A stretch of 64,000 bases of DNA, taken from NCBI GenBank assembly GCA_025452255.1, contig CP104974.1, positions 1,675,001 to 1,739,000 on the forward strand. Direction: 5' to 3'. The stretch is from Devosia sp. A8/3-2. Lineage in GTDB: Bacteria > Pseudomonadota > Alphaproteobacteria > Rhizobiales > Devosiaceae. Position numbers and translations under genes: made by a program. The notes beneath the pieces were generated by a model. That model saw only the letters and a program-made list of their open reading frames with translations, did not search any database and had not been told where the DNA came from. Positions 32,071 through 42,179 of this stretch are shown in pieces; position 1 is the stretch's first letter; each line of letters starts with the position of its first letter.

Positions 32071-33280
32071 TTAGCCATTTTCCTTGAACAGCACTTCGCG
32101 GTCCCGGGTGAAATTGGCCAGAAGCGGCAGGCAGGCGCCACCGACTTCGCGCGCCGAAGCCGATCGTGCCCTCGGCAATGTCGAATGGGGCGAGGCCCTG
32201 CCGGTCGAACTGGCCGAAGGCGGCCCGCGTTGCCTCGACCGAGCGAGTGCGCACGGCGGGGGAAAGGCGCCATCGAGCACGATAGTGCGGAAATCGATGA
32301 TGGAGACCGCGGTGACACAGGCCAGCGCGAGGCTTTGGGCGGCTTCGGCAATCCAGTCGTCGAGCGGGGTGCCCAATGGGCCCCAATCGCTGGGGTCGAG
32401 CCAGAGCACTTGCGGATCCACGCCCGCCGCCTTCAGCCGGTCGGCCAGCACATAGATGGAGGCGCTGCGCAGGATTTGCTGGAAGCCGCCCGGGACGGGA
32501 ACGGGCAGGGGGCAAGGGCGCCGGCATAGCCGGTGCGGCCGGGAAACAGATGTCCTCCCAGCACGACGCCGCCACCCGAGAATGAGCCGAGGAAAATATA
32601 GAGAAAATCCTCGCCATGCTGGCCACTGCCCAGCACCAGTTCGGCGGCGCAGGCGGCGGTGCCGTCATTGTGCAGATAGACCGGCCAGGTGCTGATACCA
32701 GCGATATCGTGGCGGATATCGGCATGGCGCCGGATCTGAGCACTTCGGGCGGCGCGGCCAATTGTGCCTCCCAGTTCCAGAGTTCGAAGGGCGAGGCGAT
32801 GCCGAAGCCGGCAATGCGGGTGCGTTCAGCGGGATTGAGCTGGGCGGTCAGCTCGGCAATGCCGCGCTGGGCCAAAGCCAGCACGATATCGGGCGTGGGA
32901 TAGGGGTGCGGCTCATGGATGCGGCCGAGCACGGTGCCGACAAAATCGAGCAGGACGATATCGGACGAGCGGCGACCGATCTTGAGGCCCGAGAAAAAGC
33001 GCCCCGCGGATTGAGCGCATAGGGCACGAGCGGCTGGCCGACCTTGCCGCGTAGCGGCGACTGGCGCGTGATCAGGCCATCGCGTTCCAGCGCATTGGCG
33101 ATGGTTGAAATGGTCTGGGGCGACAGGCCGGTGCGGCGCGCGATATCGGCCTTGGGCAGGGGCGCCATGGCGGCGGATCAGCGAGAGCACCAGCCGCTCG
33201 TTGTAGAGGCGGACGCCGGTCTGATTGGTGCCGCGGCTCAGATCGTCCGAACGGGCCCGAACGCCGTCTGCCTCAACCAT
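32071..33280 (-). CDS. ROK-family transcriptional repressor
   Basis: Sugar-responsive repressor with an N-terminal winged helix (KADIARRTGLSPQTISTIANAL, ERDGLITRQSPLRGKVGQP) and a ROK kinase-like domain (GVVLGGHLFPGRTGYAGALAP, DWGPLGTPLDDWIAEAAQSL). At least five frame jumps (near 33165, 33010, 32720, 32500 and 32260) cut it more than its neighbours. Corrected length about 400 residues. Divergent from a sugar-binding protein gene; the intergenic region holds a strong operator-like inverted repeat. Confidence 0.83.
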
Positions 33281-33415
33281 CCATCCGCCCCTGTTTTCTT
33301 AACCGAGCCAATAATTTGCCATGGTGCAGCTAGCCCAAACGGGCGCGAATTCGCAATCGTTTTCATTGGCTTGCAACTCCTCCTCGCAAACTAGTGGCGC
33401 CAATGGGGCAGCTCT

Positions 33416-33450
33416 GTCAATTAATAAATCAGTTGGATTAATTTATTGAC
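33416..33450. promoter_or_regulatory. Probable ROK operator
   Basis: Arms GTCAATTAATAAATC (33416-33430) and GATTAATTTATTGAC (33436-33450) match as an inverted repeat at 13 of 15 positions around AGTTG. It is very AT-rich against the surrounding DNA. ROK repressors of the NagC/Mlc/XylR kind bind similar T/A-rich dyads near the promoter of the operon they control. Confidence 0.8.
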
Positions 33451-33567
33451 AGGAGCGAAATGTGCGGCTGATATGGCGACCGGGACGGGTGGCCGGAGGA
33501 GAGCGCCACGCGGACTCTCGACCCGCCATGCCCAGCAGGGCGACGGCAAATCTCGGGAGGAGACATT

Positions 33568-34597
33568 ATGGGTAGGTTTATCAAAATCGCGGCCGCTGGG
33601 GCCGTGATGCTGGGTCTGATGGGCGGCACGGCCGCCATGGCGCAGGAGACTATTATCGGGCTGATCACCAAGACGGAGGGCAATCCCTTTTTCGTCAAGA
33701 TGCGCGAAGGCGCCTGTGCCAAGGCGGATGAGCTGGGCATCGAATTGCGCACCTTTGCCGGCAAATTCGATGGCGACAATGACAGCCAGATCGCGGCCAT
33801 CGAAAATCTGATCGCCTCGGGCGCCAAGGGCTTTGCCATCGTGCCTTCGGATTCTGAGCGCCATTGTGCCGACCATCCAGCAGGCGCGCGATGCGGGCCT
33901 CTTGGTGATCGTGCTCGATACCCCGCTTGACCCGATCGACGCGGCCGACGCTACTTTTGCCACCGACAATCGCAAGGCAGGCGAACTGATCGGCGCTCGG
34001 GCCAAGGGCACGCTGGGCGACGCGGCGGTCAATGCCAAGATCGCCTTTCTCGATCTGGCGGTGAACCAGCCGACCGTCGATTATCTGCGCGACCGTGGCT
34101 TCATGGCTGGCTTCGGCATCGATGTGAAAGACCCCAATAAATATGGCGACGAAGACGATGCGCGCATTTGCGGGCACGAAATGACCGGCGGTGCCGAAGA
34201 TGGTGGCCGCACCGCCATGGAAACGCTGCTGCAGAAATGCCCAGACATCAACGTGGTCTATACGATCAACGAGCCGGCTGCGGCGGGCGCCTTCGAAGCG
34301 CTCAAGGCTATCGGCAAGGATGATGGCTCGGTGCTGATCGTTTCCGTCGATGGTGGCTGCCCGGGCGTTGCCAACGTCAAGGCCGGCGTGATCGGCGCTA
34401 CCAGCCAGCAATATCCGCTGCTCATGGCCTCCATGGCGATGGAAGCGATCAAGAAGTTCGCCGATACCGGCGAAAAGCCCGCGGTGACCGAGGGGCTGGA
34501 CTTCTTCGATACCGGGGCCGCGCTGGTGACCGACAAGCCGGTGGCAGGCGTCGAGTCGATCGATACTGCCAAGGGCACCGAGCTCTGCTGGGGCTAA
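33568..34597 (+). CDS. frcB: Sugar ABC transporter substrate-binding protein (FrcB-like)
   Basis: Periplasmic protein of the ribose/fructose (CUT2) kind. Signal peptide [20 protein letters not shown] then AMAQ. Mature part: [94 protein letters not shown], and the end GTELCWG, which closely recall rhizobial FrcB as I remember it. One frame jump near 33855. The next two genes are its permease and a single-cassette ATPase, as in frcBCA. Fructose as ligand is an inference; a polyol or other sugar is possible. Confidence 0.85.
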
Positions 34598-34626
34598 GCT
34601 GACCTAACCACCGGAGAATGGTTCGA

Positions 34627-34707
34627 CCTCATCCTGAGCTTGTCGAAGGACGAGGTTGAACTATCCCTGGTGCCACACCCTCGTGGTTCGACAAGCTCAC
34701 CATGAGG
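34627..34707. repeat. CTTGTCGAA palindromic repeat
   Basis: Two 29-nt arms (34627-34655 and 34679-34707) are inverted copies differing at four positions; the core is GAGCTTGTCGAA/TTCGACAAGCTC. The right arm shares its GGTTCGACAAGCTCACCATG core with the repeat at 60578-60602. Lies between frcB and frcC and may lower expression downstream of the binding protein. Confidence 0.8.
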
Positions 34708-34740
34708 CCTACTGAGATTATACCCCGGGGAGGGGCGTTG

Positions 34741-35816
34741 ATGAGTGATGACGCAAGCGGCTCGGCCGTAGCGGAAAAGGGATTGGCGGGGGCCGCGCAG
34801 GTGGTGGCCAGCTTCGAAGAGGATGCGCCCGGCCCGATCCGGCGGCTACAGGCCTTCCTGCACAGCTATCCGACGGCTATTCCCTTCATCGTGCTGATCG
34901 TGGCCATTGCGATCTTTTCGGTGGCGGCGGGCAGCAAGTTCTTCGCGCCCTTCAACCTGTCGCTGGTGTTGCAGCAGGTGACCATTATCGGCGTGCTGGG
35001 CATTGCGCAGACCCTGATCATCCTCACCGCCGGCATCGATCTATCGGTCGGGGCGATCATGATCCTGAGCTCCATCGTTATGGGGCGGCTATCCGTAGTT
35101 GCGGGCGTGCCGGTGGAAATATCCTTCGTGCTGGGCATCGGCACCGGCATTCTGTGCGGGCTGATCAATGGCGTGCTGGTGGCGCTGGTCAAGCTGCCGC
35201 CCTTTATCGTGACGCTGGGCACTGGTCGATCTATGGCGCCATGATCATCTTCATTTCGCAATCGGAAACCATCCGCAGCCGAGATATCGTGGCGATCGCG
35301 CCCATGTTGCAATGGATGGGTGCAAGGGTAGCGTTGGGCGGCAGGGCGATCCTCACCGCCGGCTCGATGGTGATGATCCTGATCGCCGCCACGGTCTGGT
35401 ACATTCTCAATCGTACGGCGTTCGGCCGGCATATCTACGCCACGGGCGATGATCCGGAAGCAGCACGCCCGGCCGGTATCAATACCAAGATGACGCTGAT
35501 CGGCGTCTATACCTTGGCTGGGTTCATCTGCGCCCCGGCGAGCTGGGTGCTGATCGGCCGCGTTGGCGCGGTGTCGCCGCTTGGTAGCCAGACGGCCAAC
35601 CTTGATTCCATCACCGCCGTCGTCATCGGGGGCACGTCGCTGTTCGGCGGGCGCGGCTCGATTGTCGGCACGCTGCTCGGCGCGCTTATCGTGGGCATGT
35701 TCCGTAACGGCCCGGCACTGGCTGGCGTCGATGTGCTCTGGCAGGAATTTGCCGTGGGCGCCCTCATCATCATCGCTGTTACCACCGACCAGTGGATCAG
35801 GAAGATTTCCGCATGA
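34741..35816 (+). CDS. frcC: Sugar ABC transporter permease (FrcC-like)
   Basis: Inner-membrane permease, about 358 residues after correction. Seen: cytoplasmic N-terminus, AIPFIVLIVAIAIFSVA, VTIIGVLGIAQTLIILTAGI, DLSVGAIMILSSIVMGRLS, KLPPFIVTLGTWSIYGA (after restoring one C near 35223), GINTKMTLIGVYTLAGF, ANLDSITAVVIGGTSLFGG. Three Pro residues (35470, 35536, 35713) stand where Leu is expected, each in CCCGG. ATG 34741 follows GGGGAGGGG. ATGA overlap with the ATPase gene. Confidence 0.88.
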
Positions 35817-36624
35817 GCCTTGATCAAACGGCCGCGGGCCTTACCGCAACCCCTATCGCCGGAACCCAACCCATCCTCAGCGCGCAAGGCTTGCAGAAGC
35901 GCTATGGCAAGGTGGTGGCGCTCGACAATGCCGATTTCGAGCTGATGCCGGGGAAATCCTCGCCGTCATCGGCGATAATGGCGCGGGCAAATCGACGCTG
36001 ATCAAGGCGCTATGCGGCGCCGTGATCCCCGATGCCGGCACGATCAAGCTCGATGGCTCGCCCGTGCAGTTCAAGTCGCCAATGGAGGCGCGGCTGGCGG
36101 GCATCGAAACGGTCTATCAGAACTCGGCTTTGTCGCCGGCACTGTCGATTGCCGATAATCTGTTCCTGGGCCGCGAGATGCGCAAAGCGGGGCCGCTTGG
36201 CAATATCTTCCGGCTGCTCGACCGCTCGACCATGAACCGGCTGGCCCGCGAAAAGCTGAGCGAGCTTGGGTTGATGACCATCCAGAACATCAACCAGTCG
36301 GTGGAAACGCTGTCGGGTGGCCAGCGGCAGGGCGTTGCCGTGGCACGTGCGGCGGCGTTCGGTTCGCGCGTGGTGATCATGGACGAGCCCACGGCCGCCC
36401 CGGGCGTCAAGGAAAGCCGCCGCGTGCTGGAATTGATGCTCGATGTTAAGCGGCGTGGCCTGCCCATCGTACTGATCAGCCACAACATGCCTCACGTGTT
36501 CGAGGTGGCCGACCGCATCCATATCCATCGGCTGGGCAAGCGGATCGCGGTGATCAATCCCAAGGATTACACAATGTCGGATGCTGTGGCGATCATGACG
36601 GGTGCTATGCAACCACCCTCCTGA
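35813..36624 (+). CDS. frcA: Sugar ABC transporter ATP-binding protein, single cassette (FrcA-like)
   Basis: About 270 residues with only one ATPase domain, unlike the usual double-cassette CUT2 ATPases; S. meliloti FrcA has the same short form. Seen: GLQKRYGKVVALDNADFEL, Walker A GDNGAGKSTLIK, Q-loop TVYQNSALSPALS, signature LSGGQRQGVAVARAA, Walker B VVIMDEPTAA then PGVKESRR where LGVKES is expected (36401, CCCGG), H-loop LISHNMPHVF. One frame jump near 35955 (GGGG run). Starts inside frcC. Confidence 0.88.
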
Positions 36625-36639
36625 CGCTTCTCCCACTGG

Positions 36640-36713
36640 GTCATTCCCGCAGCGGGAACCTCTGTTTATCTTGCTCGCATCGTCAAACGGAGGTTCCGCT
36701 TTCGTGGAATGAC
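36640..36713. repeat. GTCATTCCCG palindromic repeat, second copy
   Basis: Ends GTCATTCCCG and GTGGAATGAC with inner CGGGAACCTCTGTTT and GGAGGTTCCG. Same family as 21795-21868. It lies between frcA and the dehydrogenase and is the kind of element that often ends an operon. Confidence 0.75.
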
Positions 36714-36773
36714 ATCGTGGGTTAGGAATAGGACTGTGCCGCTTCGGGCATCGACCCTCTCAGCATTCTGGAT

Positions 36774-37833
36774 ATGACCATGACCAAAGTCCGCGCCCTT
36801 GTCCTTGAACGCCAGCATGAACTGGCGCTGCGCGATATCGATCTGCCGCTCGATGTGGGGCCGGGTATGGTCAAGATTGCCATTCACACTGTGGGCGTAT
36901 GCGGCTCGGATGTGCATTATTATACCCATGGCAAGATCGGGCCGTTCGTCGTCACTGCGCCCATGGTGTTGGGCCATGAGGCGGCCGGGACGGTCACCGA
37001 AATCGGCGCGGGCGTGACCAATCTCAAGGTGGGTGACCGGGTCTGCATGGAGCCGGGCATTCCTGATCCCAATTCGCGGGCCAGCCGGCTGGGCATGTAT
37101 AATGTCGATCCGGCCGTGCGCTTCTGGGCCACCCTGCCCATTCATGGCGTGTTGACGCCTGAAGTGGTCCACCCGGCCAATTACACCTTCAAGCTGCCCG
37201 ACAATGTCAGCTTTGCCGAAGGCGCCATGGTCGAGCCGTTCGCGGTGGGCATGCAGGCGGCGACCAAGGCCAGGATCACGCCCGGCGATACGGCCGTGGT
37301 GCTGGGCGCCGGGCCGATTGGCACTATGGTGGCGATTGCGGCTCTGGCCGGTGGTTGTGCGCGGGTGATCGTGGCCGATCTGGCCCAGCCCAAGCTCGAT
37401 ATCGCAGCGCGCTATCAGGGCGTCATCCCGGTCAATATCCGCGAAAAGAATATCGTCGAGGAAGTCGCTCGGTTGACCGAGGGCTGGGGCGCCGATGTGG
37501 TGTTTGAATGCTCGGGTTCGCCCCATGCCCGGAAGACCATTATGGACCTGCCCCGGCCGGGTGGCGCGATTGTCGTGGTCGGGCTGCCGGTCGATCCGGT
37601 GGCGGTGGATATTGCGGGCGCTTCGACCAAGGAATTGCGGATCGAAAACGTGTTCCGCTATGCCCATCAATATGACCGCGCCATCGCGCTGTTTGCCTCG
37701 GGCAAGGTGGATTTGAAGCCGCTGATTTCCGAGACCTTTGCGTTTGAGGATCTCGATCGCTGCGTTTGATCGGGCGGTCGAGGCGCGGCCGAGCGATGTG
37801 AAGCTGCAGATCCGCGTGAGCAGCGATGGCTGA
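36774..37833 (+). CDS. Zinc-dependent polyol (xylitol/sorbitol-type) dehydrogenase
   Basis: Medium-chain alcohol dehydrogenase oxidising a sugar alcohol with NAD+. Seen: [17 protein letters not shown] (catalytic Zn Cys), [17 protein letters not shown] (GHE), [28 protein letters not shown] (NAD GxGxxG), VVFECSGSP. The structural-zinc cysteines are missing: the loop reads [14 protein letters not shown], as in many sorbitol/xylitol dehydrogenases. A frame jump near 37762 replaces the natural tail; the corrected end is [18 protein letters not shown] and TGA at 37831. Overlaps the barstar gene by 8 nt. Confidence 0.87.
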
Positions 37834-38119
37834 GGCGCGGCAGGTGGTACTGGATGGCGCGTCGTGGCACAGCCGCGACGACGTCTACCGGGCCATCGAA
37901 GCCGCCATCGGTCCCAGCTATTTCGGGCGCAATCTGGATGCGCTGTGGGACATCTTGCGCACGCCGGAAGACAGTGCCCTCAAGCCACCCTATGCGTTGC
38001 TCGTGCGCGGCATTGGCAGCGCCAGCGTGGAGGCGCGGCAGACTATTGGTGCAATCGCTGCGGTGTTTGCCGAGGCGCGGGCGATTGGTCAGGATGTTGC
38101 TCTGACCATTGAGGAATAA
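37826..38119 (+). CDS. Barstar-family protein
   Basis: 97 residues, intact. VVLDGASWHSRDDVYRAIEA followed by YFGRNLDALWDIL is the barstar fold signature (inhibitor of barnase-type ribonucleases). No barnase or other small secreted ribonuclease is next to it. It starts inside the dehydrogenase gene and the SDR follows 15 bp later, so it is made as part of a sugar operon. What it binds is unknown; I cannot say it inhibits an RNase. Confidence 0.85.
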   Translation: MAEARQVVLDGASWHSRDDVYRAIEAAIGPSYFGRNLDALWDILRTPEDSALKPPYALLVRGIGSASVEARQTIGAIAAVFAEARAIGQDVALTIEE

Positions 38120-38134
38120 TTCAAGGAGACTGCT

Positions 38135-38920
38135 ATGGACCTCAACCTGCGCGACAAGGTCGCTGTCATCACCGGCGGCACGGTGGGGATCGGACTGGCG
38201 GTGGCCGAGGGCCCGGCCGCGGAAGGGACGAACTCGGTGCTGGTCGGGCGCGACAAGCTGCGGGGCGACGACGCGGCGGTTAGCGTGGCCGAAAAGTTCG
38301 GCATTATCGCCACGGCTATCAGCGCGGATGTCGCGACGGCCGAGGGCTGCGAGGCGGTGATCAAGGGAACGGCCAAGGCCTTTGGCGGCGCCGATATCCT
38401 GATCAATAATGCTGGGACCGGCTCGAACGAAACCATCGCCGAGGCCGACGACGCCAAGTGGCAATATTATTGGGACCTGCATGTGATGGCCGCCGTGCGG
38501 TTGGCGCGCGGACTGGTGCCGGGCATGAAGAAGCGCGGCGGTGGCGTGGTGCTGCACAATGCCTCGATCTGCGCCGTGCAGCCGCTCTGGTATGAGCCGA
38601 TCTACAACACAACCAAGGCCGCCTTGATGATGTTTTCCAAGACGCTGGCCAATGAGGTGGTAGGCGACAATATCCGCGTCAACACCATCAATCCGGGCCT
38701 CGTGCTGACGCCGGATTGGATTAAGACCGCCAAGCAGATCGCGGGCGAGGATGGCTGGCAGAAGCATTTGCAAGGGGTGGCCGACGAAGCTGGCGGCATG
38801 AAGCGCTTTGCCACGCCCGAGGAATTGGCGAATTTCTTCGTCTTCATGTGCTCGGACAAGGCGAGCTATTCCACCGGCTCGACCTATTTCGTCGATGGCG
38901 GCTGGCTCAAGACGGTTTGA
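38135..38920 (+). CDS. Short-chain dehydrogenase/reductase
   Basis: 261 residues, intact. VAVITGGTVGIGLAVAEG (cofactor TGGxxGIG), DILINNAGTG (NNAG), catalytic Ser in LHNASICA, YNTTK (YxxxK), NTINPGLVLTPDW and the end YFVDGGWLKTV. GPAAEG has Pro where Leu is usual (38214, CCCGG). Last gene of the ROK-controlled set; with the polyol dehydrogenase it probably oxidises the imported sugar or polyol. Confidence 0.9.
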   Translation: MDLNLRDKVAVITGGTVGIGLAVAEGPAAEGTNSVLVGRDKLRGDDAAVSVAEKFGIIATAISADVATAEGCEAVIKGTAKAFGGADILINNAGTGSNETIAEADDAKWQYYWDLHVMAAVRLARGLVPGMKKRGGGVVLHNASICAVQPLWYEPIYNTTKAALMMFSKTLANEVVGDNIRVNTINPGLVLTPDWIKTAKQIAGEDGWQKHLQGVADEAGGMKRFATPEELANFFVFMCSDKASYSTGSTYFVDGGWLKTV

Positions 38921-38984
38921 GCCGGGCGGAACCAACAAGCGGGCTCAAGGTTGTGACGGCAGCGTCACCACAAGGGCCATTGCA

Positions 38985-39511
38985 ATGGATGCCGGCAACG
39001 CCGTTGGATTTGTCGATACCTTTCTGCCCCAGCATATCATCGCCATTCGCCTGCTGATTGCGGCCATATTGGGCGCCATGATCGGGTTCGAGCGGGAATG
39101 GCACACGGCCGAGGCCGGCTTGCGTACCCATATCCTGATTGCCGTGGCGGCGTCGCTTTTCACCATCCCGGCGTTCGAGATATTCCACACCATCGGGGGC
39201 GGCAGCGGCGGCTCGCAGGCCGATCCGATCCGCGCCGTCGAGGCGGTGACGGCGGGCATCGCCTTTCTCGGCGCCGGGGCGATCTTTCGCAGCGGCGGCT
39301 CCGTGCAGGGGCTGACGACGGGCGCGGGAATGTGGCTGGCTGGCGCGGTCGGCGTGGCGACGGCGCTGGGCTATTATCTGATCGCCTTGGGCGTGGCGGT
39401 GCTCGCGGTGGTCATTCTCGCCCTGCTGCGCGGTTTGCCCATCATGTGGTGGGTCGCGATGCGCAAAATCCTGCGGCCAAAGGGCCGCGGGGAGAAGCAG
39501 ATGGAGACTGA
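38985..39511 (+). CDS. MgtC/SapB-family membrane protein
   Basis: Several helices; IAIRLLIAAILGAMIGFEREW, AGLRTHILIAVAASLFTI, AVTAGIAFLGAGAIFRSGG and GLTTGAGMWLAGAVGVATALG are the MgtC core. Family members affect Mg2+ homeostasis or virulence and many bacteria carry them without known role. The frame runs on past nt 39511 into non-coding DNA; a single jump near 39480 gives a natural end (GEADGD, TGA 39509-39511) and about 176 residues. End is therefore tentative. Confidence 0.8.
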
Positions 39512-40039
39512 TGGCGCGCGCCGAGGGACATGCGCGCTGCCGATCCTGCTTCCCCCCGCACGATCAGCGACCGGGAGGTGTCGCGACCGCGCCCTGTTGC
39601 CAAGCCCCCTTGGAGTAGGGCCGGCACGCCGCTCCGGCGCAGGTGCAAGCTGCCGGAGGGGTAGCAAATGGCGGGAAGGGAGCTTGGGAATGCAAGGCCA
39701 GCCCGAAGGCAGGTCCTGCGGCATTCCTTCCCGCCGAGGCATGCAACCTGTGGACGCAGGGATTGCATGCCAACCGAGCTGGACACGGTTTGGCATCCAG
39801 AAAACAAAGAGAATCGGCCACACCGTCCGGGGACGGAGGGCCGAGCTAGTCTTGCATGGTCAAGAATGTCCGCGGAGACGCCGCATCACTGCAAACCGAG
39901 TCGCGCCGCAACGGGGCACTGACAGGCTGGCTATGCGCGAACTAACGCCCGGAAAACAGGCAAAGCGGGGTAATGCCCGGGTAACATTCGCTTGCGTTTT
40001 ACATGTAAAGGCACACAATCACGCCGTTTTCGGGGAGGT
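39512..40039. other. Structured intergenic stretch, no convincing gene
   Basis: 528 bp with no protein I can support, although two frames stay open by chance of base composition. It is dense in inverted repeats: GGCGGGAA (39670-39677) with TTCCCGCC (39728-39735) enclosing GGAATGC/GCATTCC; GGCATGCAACCTG (39738-39750) with CAGGGATTGCATGCC (39757-39771), almost perfect; and CCGTCC/GGACGG near 39823-39836. The promoter of the next gene should lie at the right end. This may be a structured RNA, a repeat element or a decayed insertion. Confidence 0.55.
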
Positions 40040-41764
40040 GTGCCGTTCTTCATCCTGCGCCAGAGCGCGACCAGATCGTTTCTGGCTCTCGAGCACCTGC
40101 TCGAGTGGCCCGAAATCGCGCGTTCGCCGCAATTGGCCGTGTTCGCCGCCTATATTGTGGGGCGCACACTGGATGGCGAGCAGCAGGCCATCAAGGCCTA
40201 TTCCATCGTGGTCGACGTGTTCGGCCGTGGGGCCGGCTTCGATCCACAGGCGGACCCCATCGTGCGCGTGCAGGCGCGACGGCTGCGGGCGTTGCTTGGC
40301 GCTTATTATCAAGGGGCGGGCGCAAGCGAGCCGGTGCGCATAAAGCTGCCGGTGGGGCGCTATATCCCCGAATTCGAGCTGGTGGCAGATCGGCCTGAAT
40401 TGCCGATTGCGCCGGTCGTGGAAGATCAGCCGGGGCCGGCTGCGCCCAAGCCGCGGGGCAGCATAACCCTATCTCGGTTCGCATTGGCGGTTATTGCGCT
40501 GGGCACGGCGGCCATTGCCTTCTCTACAGCCTCCGGCAGCCGCGCCAGGAGGCCCAAGCTCTGGCGGCGGGCGTGGTGCAGCGGCCCAGCCTGCTGGTGG
40601 GGGAATTCCAGAACCTGACCGGGCAGGGGCGCAGCGCCTTGCCATTGTCGGGTCTGGGCATTGAACTGGTGACCGATCTCGAAGCCTTCGACACCATGGA
40701 TGTGCGCTATGACAGTGGCGCGCCGGTCGTGGAGCCCATGCCAGTCGTGGAATTTGCGCTGAGCGGGATTGCGCGTGTCGATGGCGACATGGTGCGGTAC
40801 AGCGCCATTCTCACCGATACCCGAACCAGCGATATTGTCTGGAGCGAGATAATTTCGCTGCCGCTGGCGCGCGCCAGCGAGCCCTCGGCGCTCGACGAAG
40901 TGTCGCGCCGGCTTAGCTCGGTGCTGGGCAGCACCCGCGGTCCTGTGCATGCGCAGGCGCGGCAATTCTTGGCGTCGGGCGCGGCATTGGGGGGCAATGA
41001 GAACGCCTATCTCTGCCGGGTGGCATTCGATCTCTATCGTGACACCGGCACTGCCGAGGCCGGCGAGCGCGCCAAGGCGTGTTTTGCTGCGCTTCCCGCC
41101 AGCGAAGGCGAGAAGGCCGGCGTCCCGGCGGCGGTGGCAAGTCTGGCCGCCGAAACCGGCACCACCGAGACTTTGGCGGACCGCTACAAGACGGCGGAAG
41201 CGGATATGGCGCGGGCCATTGCCGCCGCCCCGGTCGATGGCTTTGTCTGGGAGCAGCAGGCGCGGCTCTTCGAAACCACCGGAGCCATCGCGCAGGCCGA
41301 AGCTGCCTTCGGCTCGGCAACCCAGCTCAATCCGGCCAGTGCCGATGCCTTGGCCGGCTATGCCCGGCTATTGGCATTTTCCGGCAGGCTTGATGATGTG
41401 CGGGCCCCGGCCGAGCAATCGATCACCGTGCCGCCCAATCCGCCTGCCCGGTATTTCGGTGTGCCAGCGCTGTTGACGCTGCGCGACCGCGATTTCCCGA
41501 CGGCCATTGCCAATGCCGAAATCTACAGCGCGGCGGATCGCGAACTGGGACCGGTGCTGGCCATTATGGCGGCGCAGGAGGCGGGCAACAGCGCCGTGGT
41601 CAATCGCTACCTGCCGCAAGTGCTTGAGATTGCCAGTTTTCGGGGCGCGGGCTTGTTGCCTGCAATTGCGCAAGCGCATTAGCGATGCCGGCCTATTGGG
41701 CCGGATCGGCGCGACACTGGCGGCGGCGGGCGTGCCTCCCGCATCGCTCAATGCCGCGTTCTGA
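40040..41764 (+). CDS. TPR membrane protein with N-terminal regulatory-type domain
   Basis: Residues 15-110 (LEHLLEWPEIARSPQLAVF, FDPQADPIVRVQARRLRALL, PVRIKLPVGRYIPEFE) match the domain often found at the start of rhizobial adenylate-cyclase-like/TPR proteins. A membrane helix (RFALAVIALGTAAIAF) follows, then a TolB-like beta part (LLVGEFQNLTGQG) and TPR repeats (ETTGAIAQAEAAFGSATQLN). No cyclase domain. Frame jumps near 40550 and 41665; the corrected end is GVPPASLNAAF. Start uncertain: GTG 40040 or TTG 39992. Role unknown. Confidence 0.65.
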
Positions 41765-42097
41765 TCAATGCGTCGATGACTGCGAAAACAGGTTGATGAC
41801 CAGCACCCCGGCCAGGATCAACCCGATGCCGATCAGTGCGGGCAGGTCCAGCGTTTGCCCATAGACGAAATAGGCGATGATCGAGACCAGCACGATGCCG
41901 ATTCCCGACCAGATGGCGTAACCAATGCCTACGGGAATGGTCTGCAGCGCCAGCGAGAAGAAATAGAAGGTGATGCCATAACCGACCACCACCACGATTG
42001 TGGGGACGAGCTGAGTGAAACCGGCCGAGGCGCGCAGGAAGGATGTGGCGATCACCTCGCCGATAATGGCGATGGTGAAATAGATCAGACCGGGCAT
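41765..42097 (-). CDS. SMR-family multidrug/cation exporter
   Basis: 110 residues, intact, four helices. [20 protein letters not shown] contains the essential membrane Glu of EmrE-type proteins; later [20 protein letters not shown] and [15 protein letters not shown]. Exports cationic compounds in exchange for protons as a homodimer. Its stop abuts the TPR gene; it lies 82 bp downstream of murD2 on the same strand. Confidence 0.9.
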   Translation of the reverse strand: MPGLIYFTIAIIGEVIATSFLRASAGFTQLVPTIVVVVGYGITFYFFSLALQTIPVGIGYAIWSGIGIVLVSIIAYFVYGQTLDLPALIGIGLILAGVLVINLFSQSSTH

Positions 42098-42179
42098 GGC
42101 CGCTCCAGGAGCTTGAGGGATATGGCCGCTAACTTATGGCGTGGCCGAGGGCCCGCAAACCGGGTTTCTTTGCGTCGGG

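Noticed and set aside
32071-33280. ROK repressor as a true pseudogene
   Set aside because: It has the most jumps of any gene here, yet its motifs and the nearby operator are intact and its neighbours carry the same kind of error.
39530-39850. Cobalamin riboswitch, RNase P or 6S-type RNA
   Set aside because: A CAGGACCTGCC on the minus strand only weakly recalls the B12 box, no leftward target gene follows, and the conserved cores of RNase P and tmRNA are absent.
38808-40343. A single 511-codon open frame spanning MgtC, the structured stretch and the next gene's start
   Set aside because: Only the MgtC part is recognisable; the rest is low-information Arg/Gly/Pro-rich translation of GC-rich, stem-rich DNA.
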